In this document: piece by piece, positions 52,378-63,599 of the stretch
Layout of the letters: each line of letters begins with the position of its first letter
Position numbering within the stretch: the first letter of the stretch is position 1
From: Isoetes taiwanensis
Lineage: Eukaryota > Streptophyta > Lycopodiopsida > Isoetales > Isoetaceae
Length of the DNA: 64,000 nucleotides
Direction of reading: 5' to 3'
Assembly: GCA_021234155.1 (NCBI GenBank)
Contig: JAJEKV010000025.1
Span: forward strand, 12,627,654-12,691,653
Program-made: the position numbers and the translations under genes
Notes under the pieces: generated by a model
The model's input: the letters and a program-made list of their open reading frames with translations, nothing else
Told to the model about the DNA's origin: nothing
Database searches by the model: none

Positions 52378-55300
52378 TGGTATCGAGCTTGAAGCGATGG
52401 GAAAAGAGAGTGCAATGGCGGAAGAATTTGCTTAAATCACTTTCGAGAATTCAAGCGTGTGATAGCTTGAGTGAATCCGCAAATTACTGTGAAATTGAAG
52501 CGAGAAACAAAGCATCAAACATCCGCGAAATCGTATTCGAGGAGACTAACATTCCGTGAGAGAAGGAGCAATTATTTGTTCCAAGTTTCATAACAAATCC
52601 ATTAATTAGGGGTTTATTCCAAATAATTAGGATGGAGATAGTTCTGGTGGAAAAATATGTGTTGGAAAAATTCAGCGGAAGAAATTTTCATACACGGCAA
52701 GTCAAAATCAAGTTCCACTTGATTGAGAAGGATTTGTTTGGAGTTGTTGATGACCTGTTCAAGAAAAGTCTTTTGATGCTCATGAGTTAGCAAAGTGGAA
52801 GGTGAAGGATAGGAAGGCTATGGCAATGATTGGTCTCGGCTTAGGAAGCCCATATTCATCATGTGAATTTCTCAAAGGCTGCAAAAGGAAGTTTGGGGAA
52901 GCCTTAGAAAGATATTTGGTGCACCGAGGCCAAACATTCTAAGGTTCTTCTTAGAGGCACCCTTTGAATTGCATGGAGGAAGGAGGAAGTCTTCGCGAGC
53001 ATATAAGCGATTAAGATCAATACTCAATCGGTTGGCGGGGATCAAAGCGGATGTAACGGATGATGATGCCAAAGCGGTACTTTTCATAGTCTTCCCTTCC
53101 ATATTCTCATGTAAATCGTCACCACTTTTCATAGTAGAAGGATTGTCACTTGAGCAATTATAACATCTTTGCTAGAACAAAGCGCCCGGATGAAAGAAGG
53201 AGATCAGTCCCTCGGTGGCCATGTTCATGAATAAAAAGCCTTCAAATTGGAAGAAAACATTTGAGAATGTTGGTTGGCAAAGAATGCCAAAGATACTAGA
53301 AACATCATTGAATGGCGAGGTTTGCAAAGAAGCACGCATCCTCAAAATAAAAGGAAAGGAGTGTAATTATTGCAAAAAGCACATCCCATTATGCGGCGTG
53401 AATGCCCAATTATGGAGAAGGGAAAAAGACAAGGCATTCCGGACAGATCTTGAGGATGAGAAGGGCTTCATGGCTCAAGTAGAGGAAAAACACAAGGATC
53501 GATTATATGGATTGACTCTGGAGCCACTCAACATATCTTAAAGGAGGATTACTTTCGGGGACTTGCAGCCCGATTACATGGAACAAGGAAAGTAATGATG
53601 GGAGATGACTTTGGGCATGTCATTGTAGGAATAAGGCAGCATCAAAATTGCCTTAAGCAATTGGACTCACACGCATGGTTGAAGAGTGTTATATGTACTA
53701 GGCATCACCAAAAGCGCTATCATTAGGAGCATTGGCTGATCTAGGGTATCTGATTTGGTTTTGAAAAAAAAAGTGCCATGTAACTTCAAAGAGATCAGCA
53801 AACAATTGCCTTGGGAGTGAGATATGCTTCATTATACAAGCTAGATGCTCAAGTGATGAAGCGGCCCGTTGGAGTCAATGTCATGATTGCTCAAGGAGAA
53901 AATGCTTTCGGCTTGATTTGTGGCACAAGAGACTTGGTCATTTCAATCATCAAGCAATTATTGAGATGCCCGCGGGGAGATCATTAGTGGATGGCCTCAA
54001 GCTATCCAACTATGAAATGTCCAAGTTGTGTGATGCATGTGTACTTGGCAAGAAACATCGAAGGCCCTTTCCCAAAGAACAAAGCTGTCTTATTTGTTGG
54101 AGTTACTGGACTTGGTGCTGGCGACATATGTGGACCAATGTCGGTGGAGACACTTTAGCATAAGAGGTACTTCATTACCTTCATTGATGATTACTCTAGG
54201 AAGGTAACAATTTATTTCTTGCCGGAAGTCAGAAGCACTCCATGTTTAAAATTTATCATGCTAGAGTAAGAGTAGAGACATGGCAGCTATCTTAAAATTC
54301 TTGAACTGATGGAGGCGAATATGCATCTCATGCTTTTAATGCCTATTGCCAAGAGCATGGAATTCAGCAATAGTTCACCCTCCCTACACCCAACCAGAAT
54401 GGCCTTGCGGCGGCGTATGAATAGGGCGGCTTGTGGAGGCGGCCCGATCTATGATGGCATATCTTTGGAGTTCCAAAAATGTTTTGGGGAGAAGCTCGCT
54501 AGCAACAACATACATTAAAAACAGGGTGCTCATTGCCTCTATTCATGGGAAGACTCACGAAGAGATGTGGGCCAGGAACCAAAGCCATCCAAGTGGAGTG
54601 ACATGAAGACCTTTGGCTGCGTAGTATATGTTCATGTTCGGATGAGGTCGTGAGAAAACTTGATTTTAAATCCAAAGTTTGCATCTTCTTGGGGTTCCAG
54701 AGGGAGTGCAAGGCTACAAGGTGTACTCCATTGAAGACCTTGAGAATCACACATATAGTAGGAAGTGGTATTAGAGAGCATTTGCTTTACAAAGATCTTT
54801 GTCAAGCTGGTGTAATTCCGTGCATTTTCAGAAATGATCTGGTTCTTTTAAATGATGAAGACAATGCTAGTGATGAGGATCTTCCTTTGGTGCGGGGAGC
54901 TTGAAGATGGTCCTTTTAATAATGCGGACAGCATGGTTCCATACTAGATCCCACTAGCACGGCCTCATCTTCATCGTGGGGCAACAAATTGATGAGAGCA
55001 TTCGTGAGCCGTGGGAGCACCAAGCTCTATAGGGACATATGGATATGGGGAGGTTTGCACATTGGTAATGTGGTGACCCGGATCTGGCGAGTGTGAGCAA
55101 ACCGTCCCTAAATCACAAAGGCGGTGCTCAAACCATGCCCAAAGCGCCCATAAGATATGTTTATAGCGCGTATTCCTTCCATAGTAGATGAACACGGAAC
55201 ATTTGGTGCAGCAATGAAGTCCAAATGCACGAGAATGGAAAGCTGCCATGGATCTTGAATTTCATTCACTTCAGCCTCATGGCACATGGTCATTGGTGCC

Positions 55301-56805
55301 ACTTCCTCTTGGGCCTTGAGCCCGATTAAGTTGCAAAGTGGCTATTCAAAGTGAAGTATAAAGCTGATGGGAGTATTGAGCGGTTCAAAGCTTGACTTCG
55401 TGTACGTGGTTTTACCCAGGCAGAGAGAGGGTCTTGACTTTCTTGAAACATTCTCTCCTGTTGTAAAACTATTTTCCATAAGAGCTCTACTTAATTTTTG
55501 TCACTGAATTTGATCTTGAGGTCCATCAAATGGGCGTTAAGAGGCGGCTTTTCTGAACGGTGAGTTAGATGAAGATATTTATATGACTCAACCCGAGGGA
55601 TATGAGCAAGATGGTGCAGTTGGAAACTTAGTGTGCAAACTCAATCAGCGCCATTTACGGTCTCAAAGCAATCGCCTACCATGTGGTATCAGCTCATAGA
55701 TCGGTATCTCATCTCTCTAGGTTTTGAGCCTAATGAAGGCGATACAAATATTTATGTTAAATTGACAAGGAGTTGAGTTTCATCATAGTTGCAATTTATG
55801 TGGATGATTTGTATCCTTGTCGATAATTGTCTCAAAGCCATTCATCATGTTAAGGCTGCGGTTAAGTAGCAGTTTGAGATGAGTGACTTGGGTGAGATCC
55901 ACTATTGTCTAGGGATTGCGTGGTGAGAGACAAGGGGAGAAGAAGGCCCATGATGTCTCAACCTCGCTACATCCTTGAAGTATTGTCTAAGCTTTGGTAT
56001 GATGGATGCAAAACCGGTGGAGTGCGCCAATGGAGGCAATTATGAAGCTTACAAGAGAGGATTCACCCAAGACACCTACTGAACGGAGTGATGAAGAAAG
56101 TCCCATATCGCCAAGTCTGTAGGTTGTTTGATTTATGCTATGGTGTGTACAAGACCAGGATCTTGCTTATGCGATTGGAGTAGTGTCTCAATTTATGGAT
56201 GATCCGATGATGCGCATTGGAAGAGCGTGAAGAGGATCTTGAGATATCTCAGAGGAACTACTAACTTTGGTTTATGCTATGAAGGCACAGAGCACCAAAG
56301 CTTGCTGGTTTTTACTAACGATTGGGCCGGAGATCTTGAGATACTAGAAGGTCTACTTCGGTTATGTCTTTCACATTGGAAGTGGAGCCATTTCCTGGAG
56401 TTCAAAGAAGCGGTACATTTGTAGCATTATCAAGCCTGAGAGGCTGAATATATTCTTTGCTACTCATGCGACAAAAGAAGCGATATTTAAGGAGATTCAT
56501 TGAAGGATTACATTATGACGGTGTGGATGACCCAACGCTGATTTTTAGGTGATAATCAAGGCTCAATTGCCTTGACTAAGAATCGAAATATCATGCAAGG
56601 ACCAAACATATTCAGACTCAATTCCATTACATTAGAGAGCAAGTGTAAGAAGAAGTGCTTAGTCCGGAATTCATTAGCACGAGGATGAAATGGTGGCTGA
56701 TGTCTTTACTAAACCATTAGCTAAAGATAAGTTTGGAAGTATAGGCAAGCACTTGGGAGTAGTGGAGCCGAATGAAGAAGAGAATGATCTGCGAGCAAGT
56801 GGGAG
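52378..56805 (+). pseudogene. Copia unit 3 internal region (gag-pol, frameshifted)
   Basis: Full-length unit: gag about 52631-53430, protease Leu-Thr-Leu/Asp-Ser-Gly-like site near 53510, HHCC finger about 53918-54060, integrase core from 54170, RT about 55330-56160 with catalytic Tyr-Val-Asp-Asp (55797-55808), and RNase H about 56225-56755. It carries GGTGGAAAAATATG and CATGTGAAT in gag, plus a 29-base loss before the zinc knuckle (about 53268), markers shared with unit 5. Heavily frameshifted in the same CHG-centred way as unit 2. Confidence 0.8.
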
Positions 56806-56999
56806 TGTGAATAAAATACTTGACAGATCAGCATCTTCTTTGGCATCCACGTCAGCCCCAAAGGGCACGCACATTGAGTTCTGACCATAAGCCATAGCGA
56901 GACATTCTAATTCTAATTACGTTTTTTCTTTGTAAGAGCTACGGCGGGGGCTATTCCTGTCTAGAGATAATTCCATCTACCTATTCCCATAATTCTTTA
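56806..56999 (+). repeat. Copia LTR 4 (shared by units 3 and 4)
   Basis: TGTGAATAAAATACTTGAC start; shares diagnostic bases with LTR 2, not with its neighbours. Confidence 0.85.
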
Positions 57000-59402
57000 T
57001 GGTATCGAGGCTTGGAAGCGATGGGAAAGAGAGTCCGGCCAACGAGGAAGAATTTCGTAAATCACTTTCGGAATTCCAGCGTGTGATAGCCAGAGTGAAT
57101 CACGAAATTGCACCTGGATGAAATTGAAGCGAAAACAAAGCATCGGAAACATCCATAAATCTGTATTCGAGAGACTAACATTCCTTTGAGAGAAGGAACA
57201 ATTATTTGTTCCAAGTTTCATAACAAATCCATTAATTCAGGGGTTTATTCCAAAGAATTAGGATGGTGATAGTTCACAGTGGAAAATATGTGTTGGAAAA
57301 ATTCAACGGAAGAAATTTTCATACACGGCAAGTCAAAATCAAGTTCCACTTGATTGAGAAGGATTTGTTTGGAGTTGTTGATGACACAGAAGAAAGCGTG
57401 CGATGCAAACGTTAGCAAAGTGGAAGGTGAAGGATAGGAAGGCTATGGCAATGATTGGTCTTGGCTTAGGAGACGCCCATATTCATCATGTAAATTTCTC
57501 AAAGAGGCTGCAAAGGGAAGTTTGGGAAGCCTTAGAAGATATTTGGTGGGACGAGGCCAAACATTCTAAGGTTCTTTCTCAAGAGGCATTTTGAATTGCG
57601 CATGGAGGAAGGAGGAAGTCTTGCGAGCATATAAGCGATTAAGATCAATACTCAATCGGTTAAGGCGAGGATCAAAGCGGATGTAACAGATGATGATGCC
57701 AAGGCGGTATTTTTCATAGTCTTCCGCTGTCATATTCTCATGCCCAAAGCTGCCCGCAAGATGTTTATGGCACGTATTCCTTCCATAGTAGATGAACCTG
57801 GAACATTTGGTGCAGCAATGAAGTCCAAATGCACGAGAATGGAAGGCTGCCATGGATCTTGAATTTCATTCACTTCATTTCCTGGCACATGGTCATTGGT
57901 GCCACTTCCTCTTGGGCCTTGAGCCGATAAGTTGCAAGTGGCTATTCAAAGTGAAGTATAAAGGCATGGGAGTATTGAGTGGTTCAAAGCGACTTCGTGG
58001 CACGTGGTTTTACCTGTAGAGGGTCTTGACTTTCTTTGAAACATTCTCTCTCGTTGTAAAACTAGTTTCCATAAGAGCTCTACTTAATTTCTTTCTTGAA
58101 TTTGATCTTGAGGTCCATCAAATGGGCGTTAAGAGCAAAATTTTTCCAAACGGTGAGTTAGATGAAGATATTTATATGACTCAACCCGGGGATATGAGCA
58201 AGATGGTGCAAATGGAAACTTAGTGTGCAAACTCAATCGTGCCATTTGCGGTCCTGAAGCAATGCGCCTGCATGTGGTATCAGCTCATAGATCGATCTCA
58301 TCTCTCTAGGTTTTGGCGCAATGAGGCGGGATACAAATGTTTATGTTAAATATAGACAAAGGAGTTGAGTTTCATCATAGTTGCGGTTTATGTGGATGGC
58401 CATATCCTTGTCGATGGTTGTCTCAAAGCCATTCATCATGTTAAGGCTGCGGTTAAATAACAGATTTGAGATGAGTGACATGGGTGAGATCCACTATTGT
58501 CTAGGGATTGCGGCTGACGAGACGAGGGGAGAAAGAAGACCGATGATGTCTCAACGTCGCTACATCCTTGAAGTATTGTCTCGCTTTGGTATGATGGATG
58601 CAAAACCCGTGAGTGCGCCAATGGAGGCAGTATGAAGCTTACAAGAGGATTCACCCAAGACACCCTCTTGAGCGTGGTGATGAAGAAAGTCCCATATCGC
58701 CAAAGGCAGTAGGTTGTTTGATTTATGCTATGGTGTGTACAAGACCAGATCTTGCTTATCACAATTAGGAGTAGTGTCTCAATTTATGGATGATCCGGAT
58801 GATGCGCATTGAAAGAGCGTGAAGAGGATCTTGAGATATCTCCGAGGAACTACTAACTTTGGTTTATGCTATGAAGGCACGGGAGCACCAAAGCTTCTTG
58901 GTTTTACTAACGCTGATTGGGCTGGAGATCACGGATACTAGAAGGTCTACTTCCATTATGTCTTTCACATTGGAAGTGGAGCCATCTCACTGGAGTTCAA
59001 AGAAGCGGTTGTTGTTGTAGCATTATCAAAAACACCTGGGGTCAATATATTGCTGCTACTCATGCGACAAAAGAAGCGATATTTAAGGAGATTTATTGAA
59101 GGATTACATTATGGCAAAATTATGGATGACCCAACGCTGATTTTCAGTGATAATCAAGGCTCAATTGCCTTGACTAAGAATCCGAAATATCATGCAAGGA
59201 CCAAACATATTCAGACTCAATTCCATTACATTAGAGAGCAAGTGCAAGAAGAAGTGCTTAGTCTGGAATTCATTAGCACAGATGAAATGGTGGCTGATGT
59301 CTTTACTAAACCATTAGCTAAAGATAATTTTTAGAAGTATAGGCAAGCACTTGGAGTAGTGGAGCTGAATGAAGAAGAGAATGATCTGCAAGCAAGTGGG
59401 AG
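57000..59402 (+). pseudogene. Copia unit 4 internal region, deletion derivative
   Basis: Gag (57262-57742) is joined directly to the sequence just before RT: CATATTCTCATG is followed by CCCAAAGCTGCCC, which in unit 2 lie at about 48483 and 50539. About 2.03 kb is missing: the end of gag, the protease and nearly all of integrase. The four bases CATG are present at both parental breakpoints, so the deletion has microhomology. RT (57930-58760, catalytic site Tyr-Val-Asp-Gly near 58388) and RNase H (58810-59340, with Asp-Glu-Met-Val-Ala-Asp-Val-Phe-Thr-Lys-Pro in a clean 94-codon frame) remain. Confidence 0.85.
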
Positions 59403-59594
59403 TGTGAAGAAAATACTTGACAGATCAGCATCTTCTTTGGCATCCACGTCAGCCCCAAAGGGCACGCCTGTTAGTTACGGCCATAAGCCATAACGGAGCA
59501 TTCTAATTCTAATCCTGTTTTTTGCTGTAAGAGCTACGGCAGGGGCTATTCCTGTCTAGAGATAATTCCATCTACCTATTTCCATAATTCTTTA
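59403..59594 (+). repeat. Copia LTR 5 (shared by units 4 and 5)
   Basis: TGTGAAGAAAATACTTGACAGATC; the best preserved LTR together with LTR 1. Confidence 0.9.
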
Positions 59595-59610
59595 TGGTAT
59601 CAGAGCAGGG
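59595..59610 (+). promoter_or_regulatory. Primer-binding site (Copia unit 5)
   Basis: TGGTATCAGAGCAGGG, clean initiator-Met tRNA type site. Confidence 0.85.
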
Positions 59611-59865
59611 AAGCGATGGGAAAGAGAGTGCAACGGCAGAAGAATTTGCTTAAATCACTCAGAATTCAACGTGTGATAGCCAGAGTGAATCACAGAATTG
59701 CACAGCGGAAATTGAAGCAGAAACAAAGCATCAGAAACATCCGCAAATCTGTATTCCAGAGACTAACATTCCGGTGAGAGAAGGAACAGGTATTTGTTCC
59801 AAGTTTCATAACAAATCCATTAATTCAGGGTTTATTCCAAAGAATTAGGATGGAGATAGTTCCTG

Positions 59866-60519
59866 GTGGAAAAATATGTGTTGGAAAAATTCAACGGAAG
59901 AAATTTTCATACCTGGCAAGTCAAAATCAAGTTCCACTTGATTGAGAAGGATTTGTTTGGAGTTGTTGATGACACAGAGAAGAAACCGTCTGATGCAACA
60001 GAGTTAGCAAAGTGGAAGGTGAAGGATAGGAAGGCTATGGCAATGATTGGTCTCGGCTTAGGAGGCGCCCATATTCATCATGTGAATTTCTCAAAGACTG
60101 CAAGGGAAGTTTGGGAAGCCTTAGAGAAGATATTTGGTGCACAGGCCAAACATTCTAAGGCATTTCTGAAGAGGCAGCTCTTTGAATTGCGCATGGAGGA
60201 AGGAGGAAGTCTTGCAGAGCATATAAGCCAGTTAAGATCAATACTCAATCAGTTGGCAGGGATCAAAGCAGATGTAACAGATGATGATGCCAAGGCAGTA
60301 CTTTTTCATAGTCTTCCGCAGTCATATTCTCATGTCGTCACCACTTTGCAGATAGTAGAAGGATTGTCACTTGAACAGATTATAACATCTTTGCTAGAAC
60401 AAGAGCGCCAGATGAAAGAAGGAGATCAGTCCTCAGTGGCCATGTTCATGAATAAAAAGCCTTCAAATTGGAAGAAAACATTTGAGAATGTCGGTTGGCA
60501 GCAATGCCAAAGATACTAG
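59866..60519 (+). CDS. Copia unit 5 gag, open frame of 217 codons
   Basis: The cleanest Gag in the window, from Met-Glu-Lys-Tyr-Val-Leu-Glu-Lys-Phe-Asn-Gly through Phe-His-Thr-Trp, Trp-Glu-Ala-Leu-Glu-Lys-Ile-Phe and Leu-Arg-Ser-Ile-Leu-Asn-Gln-Leu to Met-Lys-Glu-Gly-Asp-Gln. The true start was probably a few codons earlier (unit 1 has Met-Glu-Ile-Val-Pro-Gly-Gly); an extra A in GGTGGAAAAATATG makes the present ATG the first in frame. It stops early at 60519 because of a 29-base loss before the zinc knuckle, so the RNA-binding tail is missing. Role: capsid of the Copia particle. Confidence 0.8.
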   Translation: MEKYVLEKFNGRNFHTWQVKIKFHLIEKDLFGVVDDTEKKPSDATELAKWKVKDRKAMAMIGLGLGGAHIHHVNFSKTAREVWEALEKIFGAQAKHSKAFLKRQLFELRMEEGGSLAEHISQLRSILNQLAGIKADVTDDDAKAVLFHSLPQSYSHVVTTLQIVEGLSLEQIITSLLEQERQMKEGDQSSVAMFMNKKPSNWKKTFENVGWQQCQRY

Positions 60520-60950
60520 AGCATCATTGAATGGCAGGTTTGCAAAGAAGCCTGCATCCTCAAGTAAAAGGAAAGGACATTACTTTCAGGACTTGCAGCC
60601 AGTACATGGAACAAGGAAAGTAATGATGGGAGATGACTTTGGGCATGTCATTGTAGGAATGGGCAGCATCAAAATTGCCTTAAACAGTGGACTCACACGC
60701 ATGGTTCAAAGAGTGTTATATGTACCAGGCATCACCAAAACGATGTTATCAGTAGGAGCATTGGCTGATCTAGGGTATACAGTTTGGTTTCAGAAAAAAG
60801 GGTGCCATGTAACTTCAAGAGATCAGCAAACAATTGCCTTGGGAGTGAGATATGCTTCATTATACACGCTAGATGCTCAAGTGATCAAGAAACAGCCCGT
60901 TGGAGTCAATGTCATGATTGCTCAAGGAGAAAATGCTCAGCTTGATTTGT
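60482..60950 (+). pseudogene. Copia unit 5, fused remnant of gag tail and pol start
   Basis: At about 60577 the sequence jumps from the Ser-Ser-Lys-Arg-Lys-Gly end of gag to the Tyr-Phe-Gln-Asp-Leu-Gln-Pro-Val-His segment after the protease. About 190 bases are missing relative to unit 1: both the CCHC knuckle and the Asp-Ser-Gly protease site. The frame then stays open to 60955 and is cut in the pre-integrase domain by the opposite-strand gypsy element. Confidence 0.8.
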
Positions 60951-62759
60951 TGTGACGTCCCCTACTCGTATACGGTGCCCTCACCGTATACAAACAGGAG
61001 TTCATCCCCCATACCAGCTCCATGCTAATACAGGGCCCTCCACATGACACTGCAACCGTGACGGGTTCCAGTGGGAAGAGTGGAAGGGTCATTGCACCCC
61101 GTCTCCCTCAGGGCCTACCTAGCTGCGGAAGCGTAAACATACATGTCAGTAGCACATACATCAATATCATATGACCATCACGAAGGATGGCCCTCCACAT
61201 ATCTGCATAGACAAAGATCAGCACATCACATAGGGAATCCTACCCAAGGCTCGGACTCAAAGGGATGGTGGCCGGCGGCTTAGGTCTCGAGTTCATTCGA
61301 GGCATGAATTCATGGCAATGGATTTGGGCACATGAACATGGCTTAGGGTTGTCCACTCCATCCGCCCCTCCCTGCGTACACTTTGCGAGATAGGTTGAAG
61401 AACCGGGGGTTGGACCGTAGCCTGCTTAGGGATCATAGCCAAAGGGGCTATAGCCGGTTACATCTCCCCCGACCCGATGAAGGCGGTGGGGGAGGTTTCC
61501 CTCCCACCGGATGATCAATGCCATAGCGGGCGGACTAGAGGACACCAACCGTCCGGTACTTTCGACTTTAACCCACTTGAAGGAACTACCACCACGACCC
61601 GGTCAGGCCCGTGCCCCACAACCCACGCACCGCAGACCTCGGCTGAAACCCACGGTGGCACCGTCGCCGGGCCGCGGCTTCTTATCCCCAGGTGTCGAAC
61701 TCATACTTTCGTGGGTGCAGGTCCGAAAGTATTAAGCGCTTAGTCTGCAGTTGCCCTCCCGTAGACTTTACATCCCGAGAGAGCAACCGCTATGGACCTG
61801 ACCACCCTTATCAACCTGTCGACCCTAAGAACACAACACAAAGGCGGGCTATTAGACGCGGGCCGCCTTCTGATGTGCTAGAGAGGCTACTCTAGGAGCA
61901 TCAACTACAAGGCTTTAGGTCTCTACCCCCTTCCCAATACAAGGAGTTCCGCAGAGATACATCATCCATGTACATCCGCGGAAGAACTAAAGAACAAGAT
62001 CTAATCTATATCATAGAGTTAGGTTCTTTAGTTAGAATCTGCTATCTAGAGTTCTAGAGGGCTGCTATGGGCAATCTAATAGGCTAAACCCTCTTGATTC
62101 AATGCCTAAAATAGGGTTTAGACTATCTAATTGGCCAAATACCTGATCCTTGAGGGGCTCCTCGACTGAGCTCGACCATCCTGCCAAAGCGGCTTTCGAA
62201 TCTCGAGGAACTAAGGATGTAATTCTCCCAATCGAGTGCGGGATGCGGTTTTGGTGTTGAGGCAACCAAAGCGAGTTCAAAACCCTAAAATCGAAAATTA
62301 GGTTAGTTAGGGTTTCCAACCCTATATAGACAAGGGGTGGCTAGGGTTTCCAATTATCCCCTTTTGGCATGTGGGATAATGGTAATGGGCCCACTTGCCT
62401 TTAAGGGCTAGGTGGCCAAATGTGCCCACATGGAAATGTGTGCACCCAAATGTGCTCACATGGAAATGTGTGCACATTAATGAATGTGTACATTGGAAAA
62501 TGTGCACCTTAATTGCTCCTATGGGTATGGCCCACTTGGCATCAAGTGGCCACATGGAATTGTGTGCCCACATTAATGTGTACATTGGAAAATGTGCACA
62601 TTAATGCTAATGCACATTCTTAGCAAGTTGCCCCCCTAGGGGCTACCCACTTGGCTATCACGTTGGCGTTACCGTCAATCCGGGGTGGCGTGTAATGCGG
62701 CGTGGCGTGGCGATTACAATATACGCCCACGGGGCATTATCTTGTCTTTGAACGTCACA
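60951..62759 (-). repeat. 3-prime LTR of the opposite-strand gypsy element
   Basis: TGTGACGTCC to AACGTCACA on the plus strand; about 245 bases longer than the LTRs of the other copy, and clearly diverged, so a different age or subfamily. Confidence 0.85.
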
Positions 62760-62776
62760 TTCTCCCCACCTTGAAA
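62760..62776 (-). promoter_or_regulatory. Polypurine tract of the opposite-strand gypsy element
   Basis: Minus strand reads TTTCAAGGTGGGGAGAA immediately before the LTR, a clean version of the tract at 43363. Confidence 0.8.
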
Positions 62777-63595
62777 TGATCTTTGTCCGCGCGCATGGTT
62801 GGTTCTCCCCACCTTGGGATCTTCCTAACACGCAATCAACGATGCATACGATATACTACTATAATACTTACGTTTATTACGATTACCTTAAGGTAATACT
62901 TTTATCACATTATTATATTATAAAATAACTTATCAATTCACAACATTACTACAATGTTACTCCAAACTTCACTTAACATTACGATTAAGTTTATCAAAAT
63001 TTAAAATTAACGTTCGAGATACCCTTGATTCCTTGCAACACATTCCAACAAAATTTGTGTTGCAAGTCTTCAACTTCGACCTCCTTGCCCTCGGGAGCTC
63101 TTTGGCTGCGGGTGACACACTACGTTAGTACCATTTAATTATTAATTAAAATTTTTGGTTATATGGTGACCACCCCACCTATCTACATGGATGCATGGCT
63201 AATCTCCCGTAGGAAGAGGGTGAATCTTCCATTATGGTCAGCGAGGCGGCGCCCTACATGCCTATATGCGCTCATGCCTACACCTCTAGTTGCCCGGTGG
63301 AGGATATCCTTCTCGCGTGGGGCGCTGAAGGATAGATTCCTCCTATCAAAGCATATATGGGGCTAAAGGTGCTTTTCCTATGAATGCATTCCTCAATGAC
63401 CTCCTTTCTCTCTCGGTCGCCTACTTCCGTGGGGCCAGTAGACTTTCTAATCTACCTTCCACTTTCGCCCAAAGCGGAAGCGGTCATGCCTACATTGACA
63501 TTACACCACGCCCTAGAGATCGCCGTAGTGGTCCCATCATCGGTGACAACGCATGCGACCCATACTAAAGCGTGGGTGGCATCGCGTGGATTAAT
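62777..63595. other. 3-prime untranslated region of the opposite-strand gypsy element
   Basis: Matches 42428-43362 in reverse complement, for example the AATTAATTAATAAATTTGG-type stretch and the block around 63400-63560. No coding sequence seen. Confidence 0.6.
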
Positions 63596-63599
63596 CTTA

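Larger units (their letters stand above)
28909..60950 (+). mobile_element. Head-to-tail tandem array of five Ty1/copia units sharing single LTRs
   Basis: Single LTRs of about 190 bases occur at 28909, 47564, 52187, 56806 and 59403, all in the same orientation. Each is followed by a primer site and an internal gag-pol region that runs directly into the next LTR. LTR-to-LTR distances are 4625 (after removing the 14,030-bp gypsy insertion and target duplication), 4623, 4619 and 2597 (a deletion derivative), then an incomplete fifth unit cut by a second gypsy insertion. Order of domains (protease, integrase, RT, RNase H) makes it Ty1/copia. Such LTR-sharing tandem arrays are produced by LTR recombination or unequal crossing-over, not by a single integration. 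Confidence 0.9.

Noticed and set aside
44946-59402. C-to-T deamination (RIP-like) as the cause of Copia frame breaks
   Set aside because: The changes are mostly CAG to CGG or CG with indels, not C-to-T or G-to-A transitions.
28909-60950. CRISPR-like array from regularly spaced repeats
   Set aside because: Spacing is kilobases, repeats are LTRs with primer sites and the spacers are gag-pol; this is plant DNA.
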